Shown here: one piece after another, positions 16,974 to 27,200 of the stretch | Position numbering within the stretch: position 1 is the first letter of the stretch | Layout: the number at the start of each line of letters is the position of its first letter | Origin: Niveispirillum sp. SYP-B3756 | Lineage (GTDB): Bacteria; Pseudomonadota; Alphaproteobacteria; Azospirillales; Azospirillaceae | Assembly (NCBI RefSeq): GCF_009495745.1 | Contig: NZ_WIDQ01000002.1 | Span: 681,569-745,568 of the forward strand | Reading direction: 5' to 3' | Length of the DNA stretch: 64,000 bases | Program-made: the position numbers and the translations under genes | Notes under the pieces: generated by a model | Database searches by the model: none | Seen by the model: only the letters and a program-made list of their open reading frames with translations | Told to the model about the DNA's origin: nothing

Positions 16974-19900
16974 GTGGCTGGGCGGTCGTGCGGCGGGAAG
17001 CGGTGGCGGAATTCCGCGCCGGCCTGCACAGCGGCATTGTGCCGCTGATCTTCATCGGCCTGACGCTTTATCTGCTGATGTGCCTGACCAATGCCGGCTA
17101 TGTGGAGAAGATGGGCGGCGGGGAAATCCCCCGCAATGCCGCCAGCCTGATCTATCTGATGGCGTCGGGCTGCATGTTCTTTCTGTTCTTCGCTTGGGCC
17201 TGGGTCTTTGCCCGCCCCCTGCTGCGCGACCGGTCGGTGTTCCTGCATGAGGTGGTGCTGGCCCTGCCGGTGAACCTGACGGCCCTGCTCTGGGGCCGCT
17301 ATCTGGGGGCCGCACTGCTGGCGGTGCTGCTGTCAGCGTCGATCCTGGTCGGGTTCCTGGTGACGCCGGTGCTGGCATGGCTGTCGCTGGTGCCCGAGGG
17401 TGCCATCGGGCCGATGCCCTGGATGGCGCTGGGCTTTGCCTTTCTCTGGCTGCTGTTGCCGGCGGCCTGTGGCTTGGGCGCGCTTTACTTTCTGGCAACG
17501 CTGCGCGGGCGGGGGCTGGCTGCCCCCTTTGCCGTGGCGGCGGGGTTGATGCTGCTCTGGATGTTCGCCGTGGCGGTGCTGAAGGAAGGGCATATCAACC
17601 CGGTGCTGGGGGCTTCCATCGACCCGTCCTTGTTCACCCATGCCTTGCAGACGGTGGAAGGCTGGGGGCCGGCGCAGAAATCCACCGGCCTGTTGCCGCT
17701 GGATGTGCCGTTGCTGGTCAACCGGGCGCTCTGGTGCCTGTTGCCGCTGTTGGCCCTGGCCTGGGCGTTGGCCCGCACAGGGCGGGAGGATCTGGCGCTG
17801 GAACGCCCCAGCCGGCAGCGGATTGGTGGCAAGGTGGCGGCGCTGTCGCCAGCCGGGTCGCTGCCCCCGCCTTTGCACCGGGAGGGCCGCCTGCATTGGG
17901 GCCGCGCACTGTTGGCCGAGGCGGTCTGGCAGGGGGGCAGGCTGCTGCGGGGGCGGGCGTTCCGGGCCGGCGCCCTGTTGCTGCTGTTGCTGGGCGTGCT
18001 GTCTGCCTTCATCCATGTCGTCTGGCACGCCGAAGGGCCGATGGTGCCCCGGCTGGAACTGTCGCTGCCGCTGTTGAAAGGCGCCATTTTCCTGGTGATC
18101 GCCTTTGCCGTGGCAGCCCTGGCCGGGCTGCTGGCGCGGGCCGATGATCTGCCCGGTTTCGGTGAAATGCTGGATGCGGCCCCCGCACCCGACTATGTGC
18201 GCCTGTTTGGTCGTGCGCTGGCGGTGTTGGCGGTCACGCTGGTGCTGTCGCTGCTGCCCGGCTTGTCGGGCCTGATCGTGGCGCTGCTGGCGGCCCCCTG
18301 GGCTGCGGCCGATCCCGGCTTTGCCCTGCTATATCCGTTATTGCTGCTGGCCCCGCCGCTGCTGGAACTGGCGATGCTGGCGCTGTTGCTGCACGCCGTC
18401 TGCCGGCGGGCGGGGCTGGCCTATGCCGCCTCCATGCTGCTGACCTTCTTCCTGGTGCTGAACCACGAGTTGGAACTGGTCAGCTTCCCGCTGGCGGAAA
18501 TCGGCATTGCGCCCAAGGCCAGCCTGTCCGGGCTGACCGGCTGGGGGCCCTGGCTTTCCTACCTGCTGGCGCTGGATGGGTTCAAGCTGGCGCTCTGCCT
18601 GCTGCTGGTGGCGCTGGCCGGGCTGGCCCTGCCGCGTGGGACGGAGGAACGGCGCCTGTCGCTGGCGGGCGTGCGTCTGCGCGGGCCGGTGGGGCTGATG
18701 GGGGCGGGGGCGTTGCTGCTGCTGGTTGGCATCGGCCTGCCCTTTGCCAGCCGGCTGGCGGCCGATGATGGCGGCCATTCCCGGCACAGTGCGGAAGGGG
18801 AGGGGGCGGCGTGGGAACGGCTATGGACGGCCGATCTGCTGCCATTGCGCGTGGCCGGCGGCGAGTTGCGCCTGGCCATCGACCCCACCAGCCGCCTGGT
18901 GCGGGGGGAGTGGCGGCTGCATGGGGTGCAGGGCCGGCGGCTGGATGCGGAATTGCCGCCTGGGTTCCAGTTGCAGGCGGCCAGTATCGGGGGCACCCCC
19001 GTGCCGGCGCGGCAGGAAGCCGACCATTTAGTTCTGGAGCTTGGGGATTGCAGCGACTGCAGCCTGGAACTCCGCTGGACGGTGCAGGTGCCGCAATGGT
19101 CGGCAGAAGGGAGCCCCACTTGGCTGACGGGGGCCGGTCTATGGCTGCGTGAAAGCGATATCGCCCCCCGGCTGGGGCTGGACCCGGCCCGGCTGCTGCG
19201 GGCCGCCTTGCCCCGCCAGCGCCAGGGGTTGCCCGCTGATATCCCGTCGTTGCCTGCAGCCCTTGCCGTGCCGGCGGCGGGGCTGGCACCGGCGGGCAAC
19301 TGGCGCTGGCAACTGCTGCTGGGGGAAGAACTGATCGGTCAGGGGCGCAGTAATGGTCCGCTTGCCTTTGCCGCCCTGTGGGCACCGGGGGCCATCACCC
19401 AGCGGCTGGACGGGGTGGAAGTCAGCCATGATGCCAGCCGTACCGGCATGGTGCCGGCCCTGATACAGGATGTTGCCGCGATGCGCGCCTGTGTCGCCAG
19501 CCGGTTGGGTGGGGTGCCGCCGGTCACCCGGCTGGCACAATGGCCGCGAGGCCTGGGGCAAACGGCGCGGGTGGATGATCTGCTGCTGCTGGCCGAAGCA
19601 CCGGGCTGGGATGTGGCCGATCAGGGCACCGGTCGCCTGTTGCGCCGGGTGGAGATCGCCACTGCCCTGGCCCGCGCTGAACTACTGGCCCGGTCCGACC
19701 TGCGGCGGGGGCAGGGTTCCGTCTGGCTGGCCGATGGGGTGGCCGGTGCCATCGGCCTTGCCTGCCTGCGGGAAACAGACGGCGCAGAGGCCTTCGCCCA
19801 GGTGCTGACCCGCCAGCAGGAAAAGGCCCGGCTGGCCGTGGCCGGCAGCGATGTGCCTGTTGGCCCGCTGGACAGTGCCGCCCCCAACGGTTGGGCCTCT

Positions 19901-20119
19901 GCCTATGCCCCGCTGGCGGCGCTGGATTGGCTGGAAGGGCAGGGGCCGGACGGTCTTGCCCGGCTGCTGGATCTGGTTCGCCAGGGGGCAACGGTGCCGG
20001 CAGCCCTGGAACAATTGCTGGGGCGGGAAGGGGCGACCCGGTTGCTGGCCGCCCCCCGGCTTCAGGATAAGGCGGTGACCAATGCCGCCGCCACGGGGGC
20101 CGGATCATCCAGCAGATAG
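16970..20119 (+). CDS. Large ABC-2 permease with degenerate M1-aminopeptidase-like C-terminal domain
   Basis: 1049 aa from ATG 16970 (ATGA overlap with the ATPase). Residues 1 to about 600 hold two clusters of membrane segments (for example LIFIGLTLYLLMCL, LLWMFAVAVL, ALLLLLLGVLSAFIHVVW, LLTFFLVLN), as in fused ABC-2 permeases. The C-terminal ~430 residues resemble the extracytoplasmic M1-peptidase-like region found in permease/M1 proteins. The zinc motif HExxH is absent: around codon 895 the frame reads TALARAEL, and the usual downstream LWxNEGFA appears as VWLADGVA. The domain is therefore probably non-catalytic, a binding or chaperone-like module. The 3' end overlaps the convergent thioesterase gene by 58 bases. 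Confidence 0.75.
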   Translation: MSGWAVVRREAVAEFRAGLHSGIVPLIFIGLTLYLLMCLTNAGYVEKMGGGEIPRNAASLIYLMASGCMFFLFFAWAWVFARPLLRDRSVFLHEVVLALPVNLTALLWGRYLGAALLAVLLSASILVGFLVTPVLAWLSLVPEGAIGPMPWMALGFAFLWLLLPAACGLGALYFLATLRGRGLAAPFAVAAGLMLLWMFAVAVLKEGHINPVLGASIDPSLFTHALQTVEGWGPAQKSTGLLPLDVPLLVNRALWCLLPLLALAWALARTGREDLALERPSRQRIGGKVAALSPAGSLPPPLHREGRLHWGRALLAEAVWQGGRLLRGRAFRAGALLLLLLGVLSAFIHVVWHAEGPMVPRLELSLPLLKGAIFLVIAFAVAALAGLLARADDLPGFGEMLDAAPAPDYVRLFGRALAVLAVTLVLSLLPGLSGLIVALLAAPWAAADPGFALLYPLLLLAPPLLELAMLALLLHAVCRRAGLAYAASMLLTFFLVLNHELELVSFPLAEIGIAPKASLSGLTGWGPWLSYLLALDGFKLALCLLLVALAGLALPRGTEERRLSLAGVRLRGPVGLMGAGALLLLVGIGLPFASRLAADDGGHSRHSAEGEGAAWERLWTADLLPLRVAGGELRLAIDPTSRLVRGEWRLHGVQGRRLDAELPPGFQLQAASIGGTPVPARQEADHLVLELGDCSDCSLELRWTVQVPQWSAEGSPTWLTGAGLWLRESDIAPRLGLDPARLLRAALPRQRQGLPADIPSLPAALAVPAAGLAPAGNWRWQLLLGEELIGQGRSNGPLAFAALWAPGAITQRLDGVEVSHDASRTGMVPALIQDVAAMRACVASRLGGVPPVTRLAQWPRGLGQTARVDDLLLLAEAPGWDVADQGTGRLLRRVEIATALARAELLARSDLRRGQGSVWLADGVAGAIGLACLRETDGAEAFAQVLTRQQEKARLAVAGSDVPVGPLDSAAPNGWASAYAPLAALDWLEGQGPDGLARLLDLVRQGATVPAALEQLLGREGATRLLAAPRLQDKAVTNAAATGAGSSSR

Positions 20120-20799
20120 AAATGGCCACCGGCAAAGGGCTGGATGTGGAAGGGACCGCTGGTCCATTCCCGCCAGTCCTTTGCCTCCACCTCTGTCAGG
20201 TCAGGGTCATCCAGACCCCGGAAGATGCTGATCGGGCAGGTGACCCGACCGGCGGGGCGGGCATCCCAGGTTTCGATCAGCCGGTAATCCGCCCGCACCG
20301 CCGGCAGCACCAGGGCCAGCAACTCCGGCATAGCCAGGATTTCCGGGGCCGTGCCGCCCAGGCGCAGCAATTCCCGCCCCAGGGCCGCATCATCCAGCCG
20401 GTGAACCCCGCCGCCGCGATGATGCTGCGGTGCCTCCCGCGCAGAGAGGAACAGGTGCTGCGGCGGGCGGGGGCTGCGCAGCGCCAGTTCAAAACCCAGT
20501 GCCGCCCCCATGGAATGGCCGAACAAGGCCCAGGGCTGGGCCAGCAGTGGGGCGGCGGCATCGGCCAGATCGTCGGCCATGCTGGTCAGATCGGCATGGA
20601 ACGGATCGTTCAACCGGTCCTCTCGCCCCGGCGGGCAGACCAGCACCGGTTCAATCCAGTCCGGCAGCAAGGGCAGCAGGTGGCGAAACAGGCCCGGCGT
20701 GCCGCCGGCATGGGGCAGGCAGAACAGGCGCAGGCGCTGCACCGGGCTGGCGGGCCGGGGCCGGCGCAGCCAGCCCCGGAAGGGTTTCGCCCCCTTCAT
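20062..20799 (-). CDS. Type II thioesterase (YbtT/PchC-like editing hydrolase)
   Basis: 245 aa from ATG 20799, overlapping the stop of the MFS gene by ATGA. It is an alpha/beta hydrolase of the GrsT/TesA type: LFCLPHAGGTPGLFRHL near the N-terminus, nucleophile elbow FGHSMGAALGFELA, Asp in FRGLDDPDLT, and His in FAGGHFYLLDD. All catalytic elements are present and the length is typical. Such enzymes clear mis-acylated phosphopantetheine arms from the carrier proteins of an assembly line; YbtT and PchC do this for related metallophores. It is the last gene of operon A and converges with operon B. Confidence 0.93.
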   Translation of the reverse strand: MKGAKPFRGWLRRPRPASPVQRLRLFCLPHAGGTPGLFRHLLPLLPDWIEPVLVCPPGREDRLNDPFHADLTSMADDLADAAAPLLAQPWALFGHSMGAALGFELALRSPRPPQHLFLSAREAPQHHRGGGVHRLDDAALGRELLRLGGTAPEILAMPELLALVLPAVRADYRLIETWDARPAGRVTCPISIFRGLDDPDLTEVEAKDWREWTSGPFHIQPFAGGHFYLLDDPAPVAAALVTALS

Positions 20800-22001
20800 G
20801 CCACCACCGCCACATCCCGGTAGTGCCGGGACAGTAACGCCGCTGCCACAGCGGCCAGCACGGCAATGCCCAGCAGCCCCAGATAGCCGATTGACGCCGC
20901 CAGCCAGGCGGATGCCGACATGGCCGCCATGGCGAACAGCATGTTCACGCTATATTGCATGGTGTAGTCCGTCGCTGGCGTTTCCGGTGAGACGTGATCC
21001 ATCATCAACGTTGCCAGCACGGTGGCGGCCGGATTGTACAGCAGGAAGAACAGGCCGGTGGCCAGACTGACGGCCACATCGCCATTCCAGCCCAGCACCG
21101 GGGCGGCGATGACGGCCACGCCCGGTATCTGCACCAGGGCCGCCCCCAGCATCACCCGCCGGCGCGGCCATTTCTGCAACAGCCAGCCGGTGGCCATGGC
21201 CGCCGCAATGCCCAGGGCCGAGCCGATGACATTGACGAAAAAGCCGATCCGATCCATGCCCCAGCCGGCTTCCACCAGGATGGGCGTGATCAGTGCATAG
21301 CCCAGGCTGCTGCCGATCGGGTAGATCAACAGCAGCAGCAGCCAGCGCCGCCCGCCCGGTCGTCGCCAGAAGGCAGCCAGACAACGGAACGGGTTGGCGT
21401 GCACCACCCCCACCACCGCCAGTACCGGTTCCCGGAAGAAAACAAGCTGCACCAGGGAGATCAGCGTACCGCCGGCCAGCAGCAGCATCGCCCCCTGCCA
21501 GCCCAGCCACGGATAGGCCAGCAGCACCAGCCCGCCACCCAGCATATTGCCCAGCAGGTTGCCGGAAATCTGGATGCCATTGCCCAGGCCCCGGTCAGAG
21601 GGGGCCAGCAGCCGGAAGGCCAGCCCATCCACCGCAATATCCTGGGTGGCGGAAATCACCGCCACCCCCAGGCCCAGCAGATAGACGGTGGTGAAATCCG
21701 TCTTCAGATCCACCTGTCCCATCAGGGCCAGCACCAGGGCCAAGGCCGTCTGGGCCACAATCAGCCAGACCCGGTAATGGCCGTGCCGGCCAAAGCTGAT
21801 CTTGTCCACCAGCGGGGCCCAGATGAATTTGAAGGGCCAGACCATGCCCAGCATATAGACCATGCCGACCTGTTCCAGGCTGGCCCCCTGTTCCATCATG
21901 ATGGCGACCAGCGCCACCACCAGGAAGCCCAGTCCCAGATATTGCGTGGTGTAGAGGCTGGCCAGCAGCGCCCAGGCCGACGGCGTGGTTTTCGTTATCA
22001 T
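20796..22001 (-). CDS. AmpG/RhtX/FptX-like MFS permease
   Basis: 401 aa from ATG 22001, chosen because AAGGGCGG lies just before it and it follows the TonB receptor stop by ten bases; a longer frame to 22037 would overlap that gene. About 12 hydrophobic segments are visible. The motifs KFIWAPLVDKISFGRHGHYRVW and VAVISATQDIAVDGLAFRLL are characteristic of the AmpG/RhtX group. FptX and RhtX are single-protein inner-membrane importers of ferric pyochelin and rhizobactin. Its location between the receptor and thioesterase genes supports uptake of the loaded metallophore or a breakdown product. The locus thus has two candidate inner-membrane importers, this one and the YbtPQ-like pair. Confidence 0.87.
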   Translation of the reverse strand: MITKTTPSAWALLASLYTTQYLGLGFLVVALVAIMMEQGASLEQVGMVYMLGMVWPFKFIWAPLVDKISFGRHGHYRVWLIVAQTALALVLALMGQVDLKTDFTTVYLLGLGVAVISATQDIAVDGLAFRLLAPSDRGLGNGIQISGNLLGNMLGGGLVLLAYPWLGWQGAMLLLAGGTLISLVQLVFFREPVLAVVGVVHANPFRCLAAFWRRPGGRRWLLLLLIYPIGSSLGYALITPILVEAGWGMDRIGFFVNVIGSALGIAAAMATGWLLQKWPRRRVMLGAALVQIPGVAVIAAPVLGWNGDVAVSLATGLFFLLYNPAATVLATLMMDHVSPETPATDYTMQYSVNMLFAMAAMSASAWLAASIGYLGLLGIAVLAAVAAALLSRHYRDVAVVA

Positions 22002-22011
22002 ATCGCCGCCC

Positions 22012-24213
22012 TTAGAAACTGTGTGAAGCGCCGACACCGATCACCCGGCCCCGCGCCGGGGCACCCAACTGGTGGATGCGGAAATCGGAGAAGGCCAGTT
22101 CGCCATAGCCATAGACATCATGCTTGCTGTCGAACAGGTTGGAGGACCAAAGGTAGAATTCGCTGCCGCCGCTGGACAGGCCGATACGGGCATCCACCTC
22201 CCCATAGGCGTCCAGGTCGAAATTATTCTGGGCGTCGGCCGGGCGGCTATCCACCCAGCGATAGCCGACGCGCGCGTTCAGCAATGTGGGCTGGCCGGCC
22301 AGCCCCGCGTCGGAAACCTTTCCCTCATAGGCAAGGCTGCCATTGGCACTCCAGCCCGGCACATCGGGCACCTTGTTGCCGGCGCGGATATCGCCCGCCG
22401 TCAGGCCCAGCACGTTGTCGCGGATTTCCGAATTCACCCGCGACAGCCCGGCATTCAGCACCAGCCCCTTGGTGATGCGCCAGCTTCCTTCCAGTTCGGC
22501 CCCGATGCTGCGCACATCAGCATTCACCACCGACATGGCAAAAGTGGTGCTGTCATATTTCAGGATATGGTCATCCTTGATCTGGTTCACGAAAACGGCC
22601 CCATTCAGGCTGAAATTCCCCCCGACCGGGGCGGTCTTGAAGCCGATTTCCAGGCTGTTCACGGAGGCGGCCTTGTAGGGCTGGCTGTCCGAAACGTTGG
22701 TCGCCATATAGGAAATGCCGCCCGACTTATAGCCGCGCGCCAGCGTGGTATAAAGGTTGGTATCCTTGGCCAGTTCATAGGACAGTGCCAGCCGCCCGGT
22801 GGTGTAGTTATCGGACAGGTCGCGCTTGTCGGGCGTGGTGGTCCCGGTGAAGCTATTGATATAGCGCGCCTTGTAATCCTTGCTTTCATGCGACTGGCGG
22901 ATGCCGCCGGTCAGCTTCAGCGCATTGGTCAGCGGATAGGTTGCTTCGGCAAAGACGCCGATGCTCTTGGAGGTGAAATCGCGGAAATATTGCTGGCCTA
23001 CCAGCGGGCTGCGCGTGTCGAAGGACAGATCGCCATGGGTGCCCAGCAGGCCCGCTACCCAGAACAGGCGTGAGTCCGGCAGGGAGGCCAGCCGCAATTC
23101 CTGGCTCAGGCCGGTTTCCTTGGAACTGTCGCGCACCAGATATTCCACATTTGGCATCCCGTACATGGCCTGGTAGGTGACCGTGTCATAGGCCTTCCAG
23201 CCCACATAATCCGATGTGGTGGCCGCCGTGACGGAGGTGAGGCGGGCGAAGCTGAAATCATGATTGATTTCAGCCGAATAGCGCCCGGCCGTGCGCTTGT
23301 TCTCATCAAAGGCGCCGGGCTTCAGGTCCAGCGCCGGATGATCGCCATAGGGGCGCAGCAGGATCATGTTCAGATAGCCCTTGGCCCGCTGCCCCTCCAC
23401 CGTCAGCAGGGCGTCGGTGCCATTGCCATTGTCCCAGACCAGACTGAAGCGCCCAGCCAGATCGGAAATGCTGGTTAGCGGCTTGCCATCGCGGGCATTA
23501 TCCACCCAATTGTCAGCCTCGTTATAGCGGACGGCGATGCGGGCGCTCAATTGATCGCTGATGGCGCCGCCCACGGCGGCCTCCCCCAGCCGGTGCCCTT
23601 CCTGCCCGATCTCCCCCCGCACATAGCCTTCGGTATTCTGCTTCGGTTTGGCTGTGATGACGTTGATGGCGCCGGCCTCGCTGTTGCGGCCGAACAGGGT
23701 GCCTTGCGGGCCTTTCAGCACTTCCACCCGCTCAATATCCAGCGTGCCCAGGGACAGGAAGGCGGTGGACAGGGCCACCCCGTCAATATTCAGCACCACC
23801 GAATTGTCATCGGCACTGACCTTGTAGAGCGAGCCGACACCCCGGATACGGACATTATAATCATTCGGCCCGCCAGAGGCGTTGATATCCACCCCCGGTA
23901 CCGACAGCAGGGTTTCCGACAGGTTATGCAGCCGTGCCTCGGTGATGTCCTGCCCGCTGATCACACTGACGGCGAAGGGCACTTCCACGGCCTTTTCAGC
24001 GCTGCGGCGGGCGGTGACGACAATCTCCTCCCCCACGCGGGCCATGTCCGCCACCTGGGTGGCGGTGCTGGTGGCCTGCTGCGCGCCGGCAGTGCCGGTC
24101 AGGGCCAGAACAAGGGACATGGCGGTCAGGCAGCGTGGGCTGAACAGGCGCGTGGACATGGGAAGGATGCTTTCTGATGGATGAGACGGTTGTGGGGTGG
24201 GGGGAGGGGTCAT
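22012..24213 (-). CDS. TonB-dependent outer-membrane receptor (metallophore receptor)
   Basis: 733 aa if started at ATG 24213 (ATGA overlap with NRPS 1, GGGGAA just upstream). A second ATG at 24159 gives a tidier signal peptide (MSTRLFSPRCLTAMSLVLAL, cleavage near GTAGAQQ) but lacks a clear SD. The plug domain contains EEIVVTARRS (TonB-box-like), VPGVDINASGGPNDYNVRIRG, and IERVEVLKGPQGTLFGRN. The barrel ends in the aromatic C-terminus SHSF. The plug resembles FyuA/FptA-type receptors. It should import the ferric form of the compound made by this locus. Confidence 0.9.
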   Translation of the reverse strand: MTPPPTPQPSHPSESILPMSTRLFSPRCLTAMSLVLALTGTAGAQQATSTATQVADMARVGEEIVVTARRSAEKAVEVPFAVSVISGQDITEARLHNLSETLLSVPGVDINASGGPNDYNVRIRGVGSLYKVSADDNSVVLNIDGVALSTAFLSLGTLDIERVEVLKGPQGTLFGRNSEAGAINVITAKPKQNTEGYVRGEIGQEGHRLGEAAVGGAISDQLSARIAVRYNEADNWVDNARDGKPLTSISDLAGRFSLVWDNGNGTDALLTVEGQRAKGYLNMILLRPYGDHPALDLKPGAFDENKRTAGRYSAEINHDFSFARLTSVTAATTSDYVGWKAYDTVTYQAMYGMPNVEYLVRDSSKETGLSQELRLASLPDSRLFWVAGLLGTHGDLSFDTRSPLVGQQYFRDFTSKSIGVFAEATYPLTNALKLTGGIRQSHESKDYKARYINSFTGTTTPDKRDLSDNYTTGRLALSYELAKDTNLYTTLARGYKSGGISYMATNVSDSQPYKAASVNSLEIGFKTAPVGGNFSLNGAVFVNQIKDDHILKYDSTTFAMSVVNADVRSIGAELEGSWRITKGLVLNAGLSRVNSEIRDNVLGLTAGDIRAGNKVPDVPGWSANGSLAYEGKVSDAGLAGQPTLLNARVGYRWVDSRPADAQNNFDLDAYGEVDARIGLSSGGSEFYLWSSNLFDSKHDVYGYGELAFSDFRIHQLGAPARGRVIGVGASHSF

Positions 24214-27200
24214 AATTCCCCGGTTTCAAAATCCGCCTCCGGCCCGTCATGGGCCTGGAGGGCGGTGGCGAAGGCGGCAAGCTGGGGCGTGGTGAATAAC
24301 AGCCGCAGGGGTGGGGCCTGACGGGTGATGTGCTGACGGGCGAGCTGTTCCATGATCTGTGTGGCGCGCAGGCTGTCGCCGCCCAGTTGGAAGAAATCAT
24401 CCTGCCGGCCGACCTGTGGACAACTCAGTACCGCCTGCCAGATGCCGGCGATGGCCTGTTCCAGCCCTGGCAGCGGGCTGTCATCGCCGCCCGCATCCGC
24501 GTTCGCCGCCTGTTCTGCCAGCCGTTTCAGGGCGTTGCGGTCCAGCTTGCCGTTGGCGGACAAAGGCAGGGTGGCAAGGGGCAGGTAACGGCTGGGGATC
24601 ATGTAATCCGGCAACAGCCCGGCCAGCCCGGCGCGCAACGCCGCCTCATCCGGCGGGGGGATGCCCTCCACGCTTACGATAAAGGCAACCAGTCCCGGCG
24701 GGCTGCCGGCCAGCAGGGCGACGGCCTGTTTCACGCCGGGCTGGCGGGCCAGGGCGGCTTCCACCTCCCCCAGCTCAATCCGGTGCCCGCGCAGCTTCAC
24801 CTGCTGGTCGCGGCGACCCAGAAATTCCAGCAGCCCGCCGGGGCGATAGCGGCCCCTGTCGCCGGTGCGATACCAGCGCCCGCCGTCGGCCTGGACGAAA
24901 CGATCCCGTGTCAGCTCGGCGGCACCGCGATAGCCGGTGGCAACGCCAGCCCCGCCGATCCATAATTCGCCTTCCACCCAATCCGGGCAGTCGCGTCCCA
25001 GGGTATCGACCACCCGATATTGCTGGTTGGCCAGCGGCCAGCCATAGGGAATGCTGCTCCAGCCCGCCGGCAACGGGCCTGTGACCGGGTAGAGGTTGGA
25101 CCAGATCGCCCCTTCCGTGGCCCCGCCCATGGCGGAAAAGGCGCAACCATTGCCCGCGATGGCGGCCAAGCGGGCCGGCAGGCCGGTGCCGATCCAATCG
25201 CCCGACAGCAGGGCCACCCGCAGCGGCAGGGCGGTTTCCCCCTGTCCCTCTGCCGCTGTCAGCAGCATATCCAGCAATATCGGCACGCTGTTCCACAGGG
25301 TGACGCCATGGCGGCGGATCAGGTCCAGCCAATGGGCCGGTTCCCGCCGCTGATCCTGGCCGACCAGCACGATACCGCCACCCACCTGCAACAGGCCGAA
25401 CAGGTCATACACGGACAGGTCGAAATCCAGCGCTGACAGGCCCAGCACCCGGTCATCACGGGTCACGCCATGGCGACGGTTGATATCGTCGATGGTGTTG
25501 CAGGCACTGTGATGGGTGATTTCCACCCCCTTCGGCTCCCCGGTGGAACCAGAGGTGAAGATGATATAGGCCGGCCCCTGGGGGGAAACGGCCAGCGGTG
25601 TGGCCAACGGCGGCAGGCTGGCGCTGTCGGCCAGTGTTTCCAATGTCACCGTATGGCGGATGCCGGCGGTGGCATGGATGCGGGCACGGCGTTCGGCGGG
25701 CTGTTCTGGGCTGATCGGCACGTAGCAGCCCCCGGCGGCCAGTACCCCCAGCACGCCCACCACCTGTGCCACCCCGCGCGGCAGGCTGACGGCGACGGGT
25801 TCCCCCACCGCCACCCCTTGTTGCTGCAACAGGGCGGCCAGACGCAGCGACCGGTCGCGCAGCGCGCCGTAATCTACCACCCGGTCACCCGCGAACAGGG
25901 CGGGGCGGCTGGGCTCCGCCAGCGCCTGATCAAAAAACCCCTGATGCAGCAGCCGTTCCGGCTGGGGCCATGCGGTGGCATTGGCGCTGTTACGGTCGGT
26001 TCGCTGGGTGGACGGCAACAGATCGGGCAGCGGGCTTTCCAGCCCACCCGCCGGCCCGGCCAGCCAGCCCAGCAGGCTGCCATAGGCGGTGAACATCGCG
26101 TCGGTCAGGCCGGGCGGGAACAATGCATCCACACTGTCCCAGGTCAGCAGCAACTCGCCGGCCAGTTCATAAACCTGATGATCCAGCCAGACCTGCGGCG
26201 TTTCAGAGAAACCATCCCCCAGCGCACCGGGGAATCCCGCCGGCAGATCGTCGAACAGGTTATCGGCCAGCCCCAGCGTGCTGGTGAACACCACCGGCAG
26301 CGCGGCGGCAGTCAGACCCACACGCCGCGCCCGTTCCCGCTGCACCCAGATGGAGGAGATGCTGCGATGTTCCAGGATGGCGGCCACCTGATCCTGTGCC
26401 TGCCGGGCCAGGGACAAAAGCCCGTCCTCGCCCGGATGCAGCGCCACCGGGGCCAGGCTGGTGAAATCGCCCAGTACCCGGTTGATATCGCCATGGACCG
26501 GCTGCCGGTCGAACAGGGTCAGGTTCAGGGTCATTGCCGCCCCGCCGCACCAGCGGGACAGGATGTCGCCATAGGCGGCCAGCAGCAGCACGGAGGGTGT
26601 CACCCCCGCCGCCCGCGCCTTTTCCCGCAGGGCCGCCCATGGCGCACGCCCCAACCGCAGCGCCCGGCGGGTGAAGCGGACGGGGTTGATGCTGGCCGGA
26701 TCAGCGGCCAGCGGCAGAGCAGGGGCTGGTGGCAGGTTGTCCAGCCGGCCCCGCCAATAGGCCTCATCCCGTGCCAGGGTGGCGGGATCGGGACGCACCT
26801 GCTGGACATAATCGCGGAAGGACAGGGCCGGCGGGGGCGGCAGGCTGGCCGGGTCACGGAAGGCGGCCACCAGCTCGGCCAGCAGCAGCTTGACGCTGAA
26901 ACCATCCAGCAGCAGATAATCAATCAACAAACCCAGCCGACAGCGCCCGCCGCCATAACGCACCGCCTGCAAGGCGAAAAGCGGCCATTGCGTGCGGTCC
27001 TGTTGGTGGGCCTGCCACCAATTTTCCAATGCGGCGTGGGCGCTGTCGGCATCCGCCGCGCCGATATCGCTGACAGCGATGCGCAAGGGCGGCACATCGG
27101 GCAGGATACGTTGCCGCCCTTGTTCATCCAGGCAGGCGCGCAGCATTTCATGGCGCTGGATCAAAAGGTTGAAGGCGGCCTCCAACCGGGGCAGATCAAC

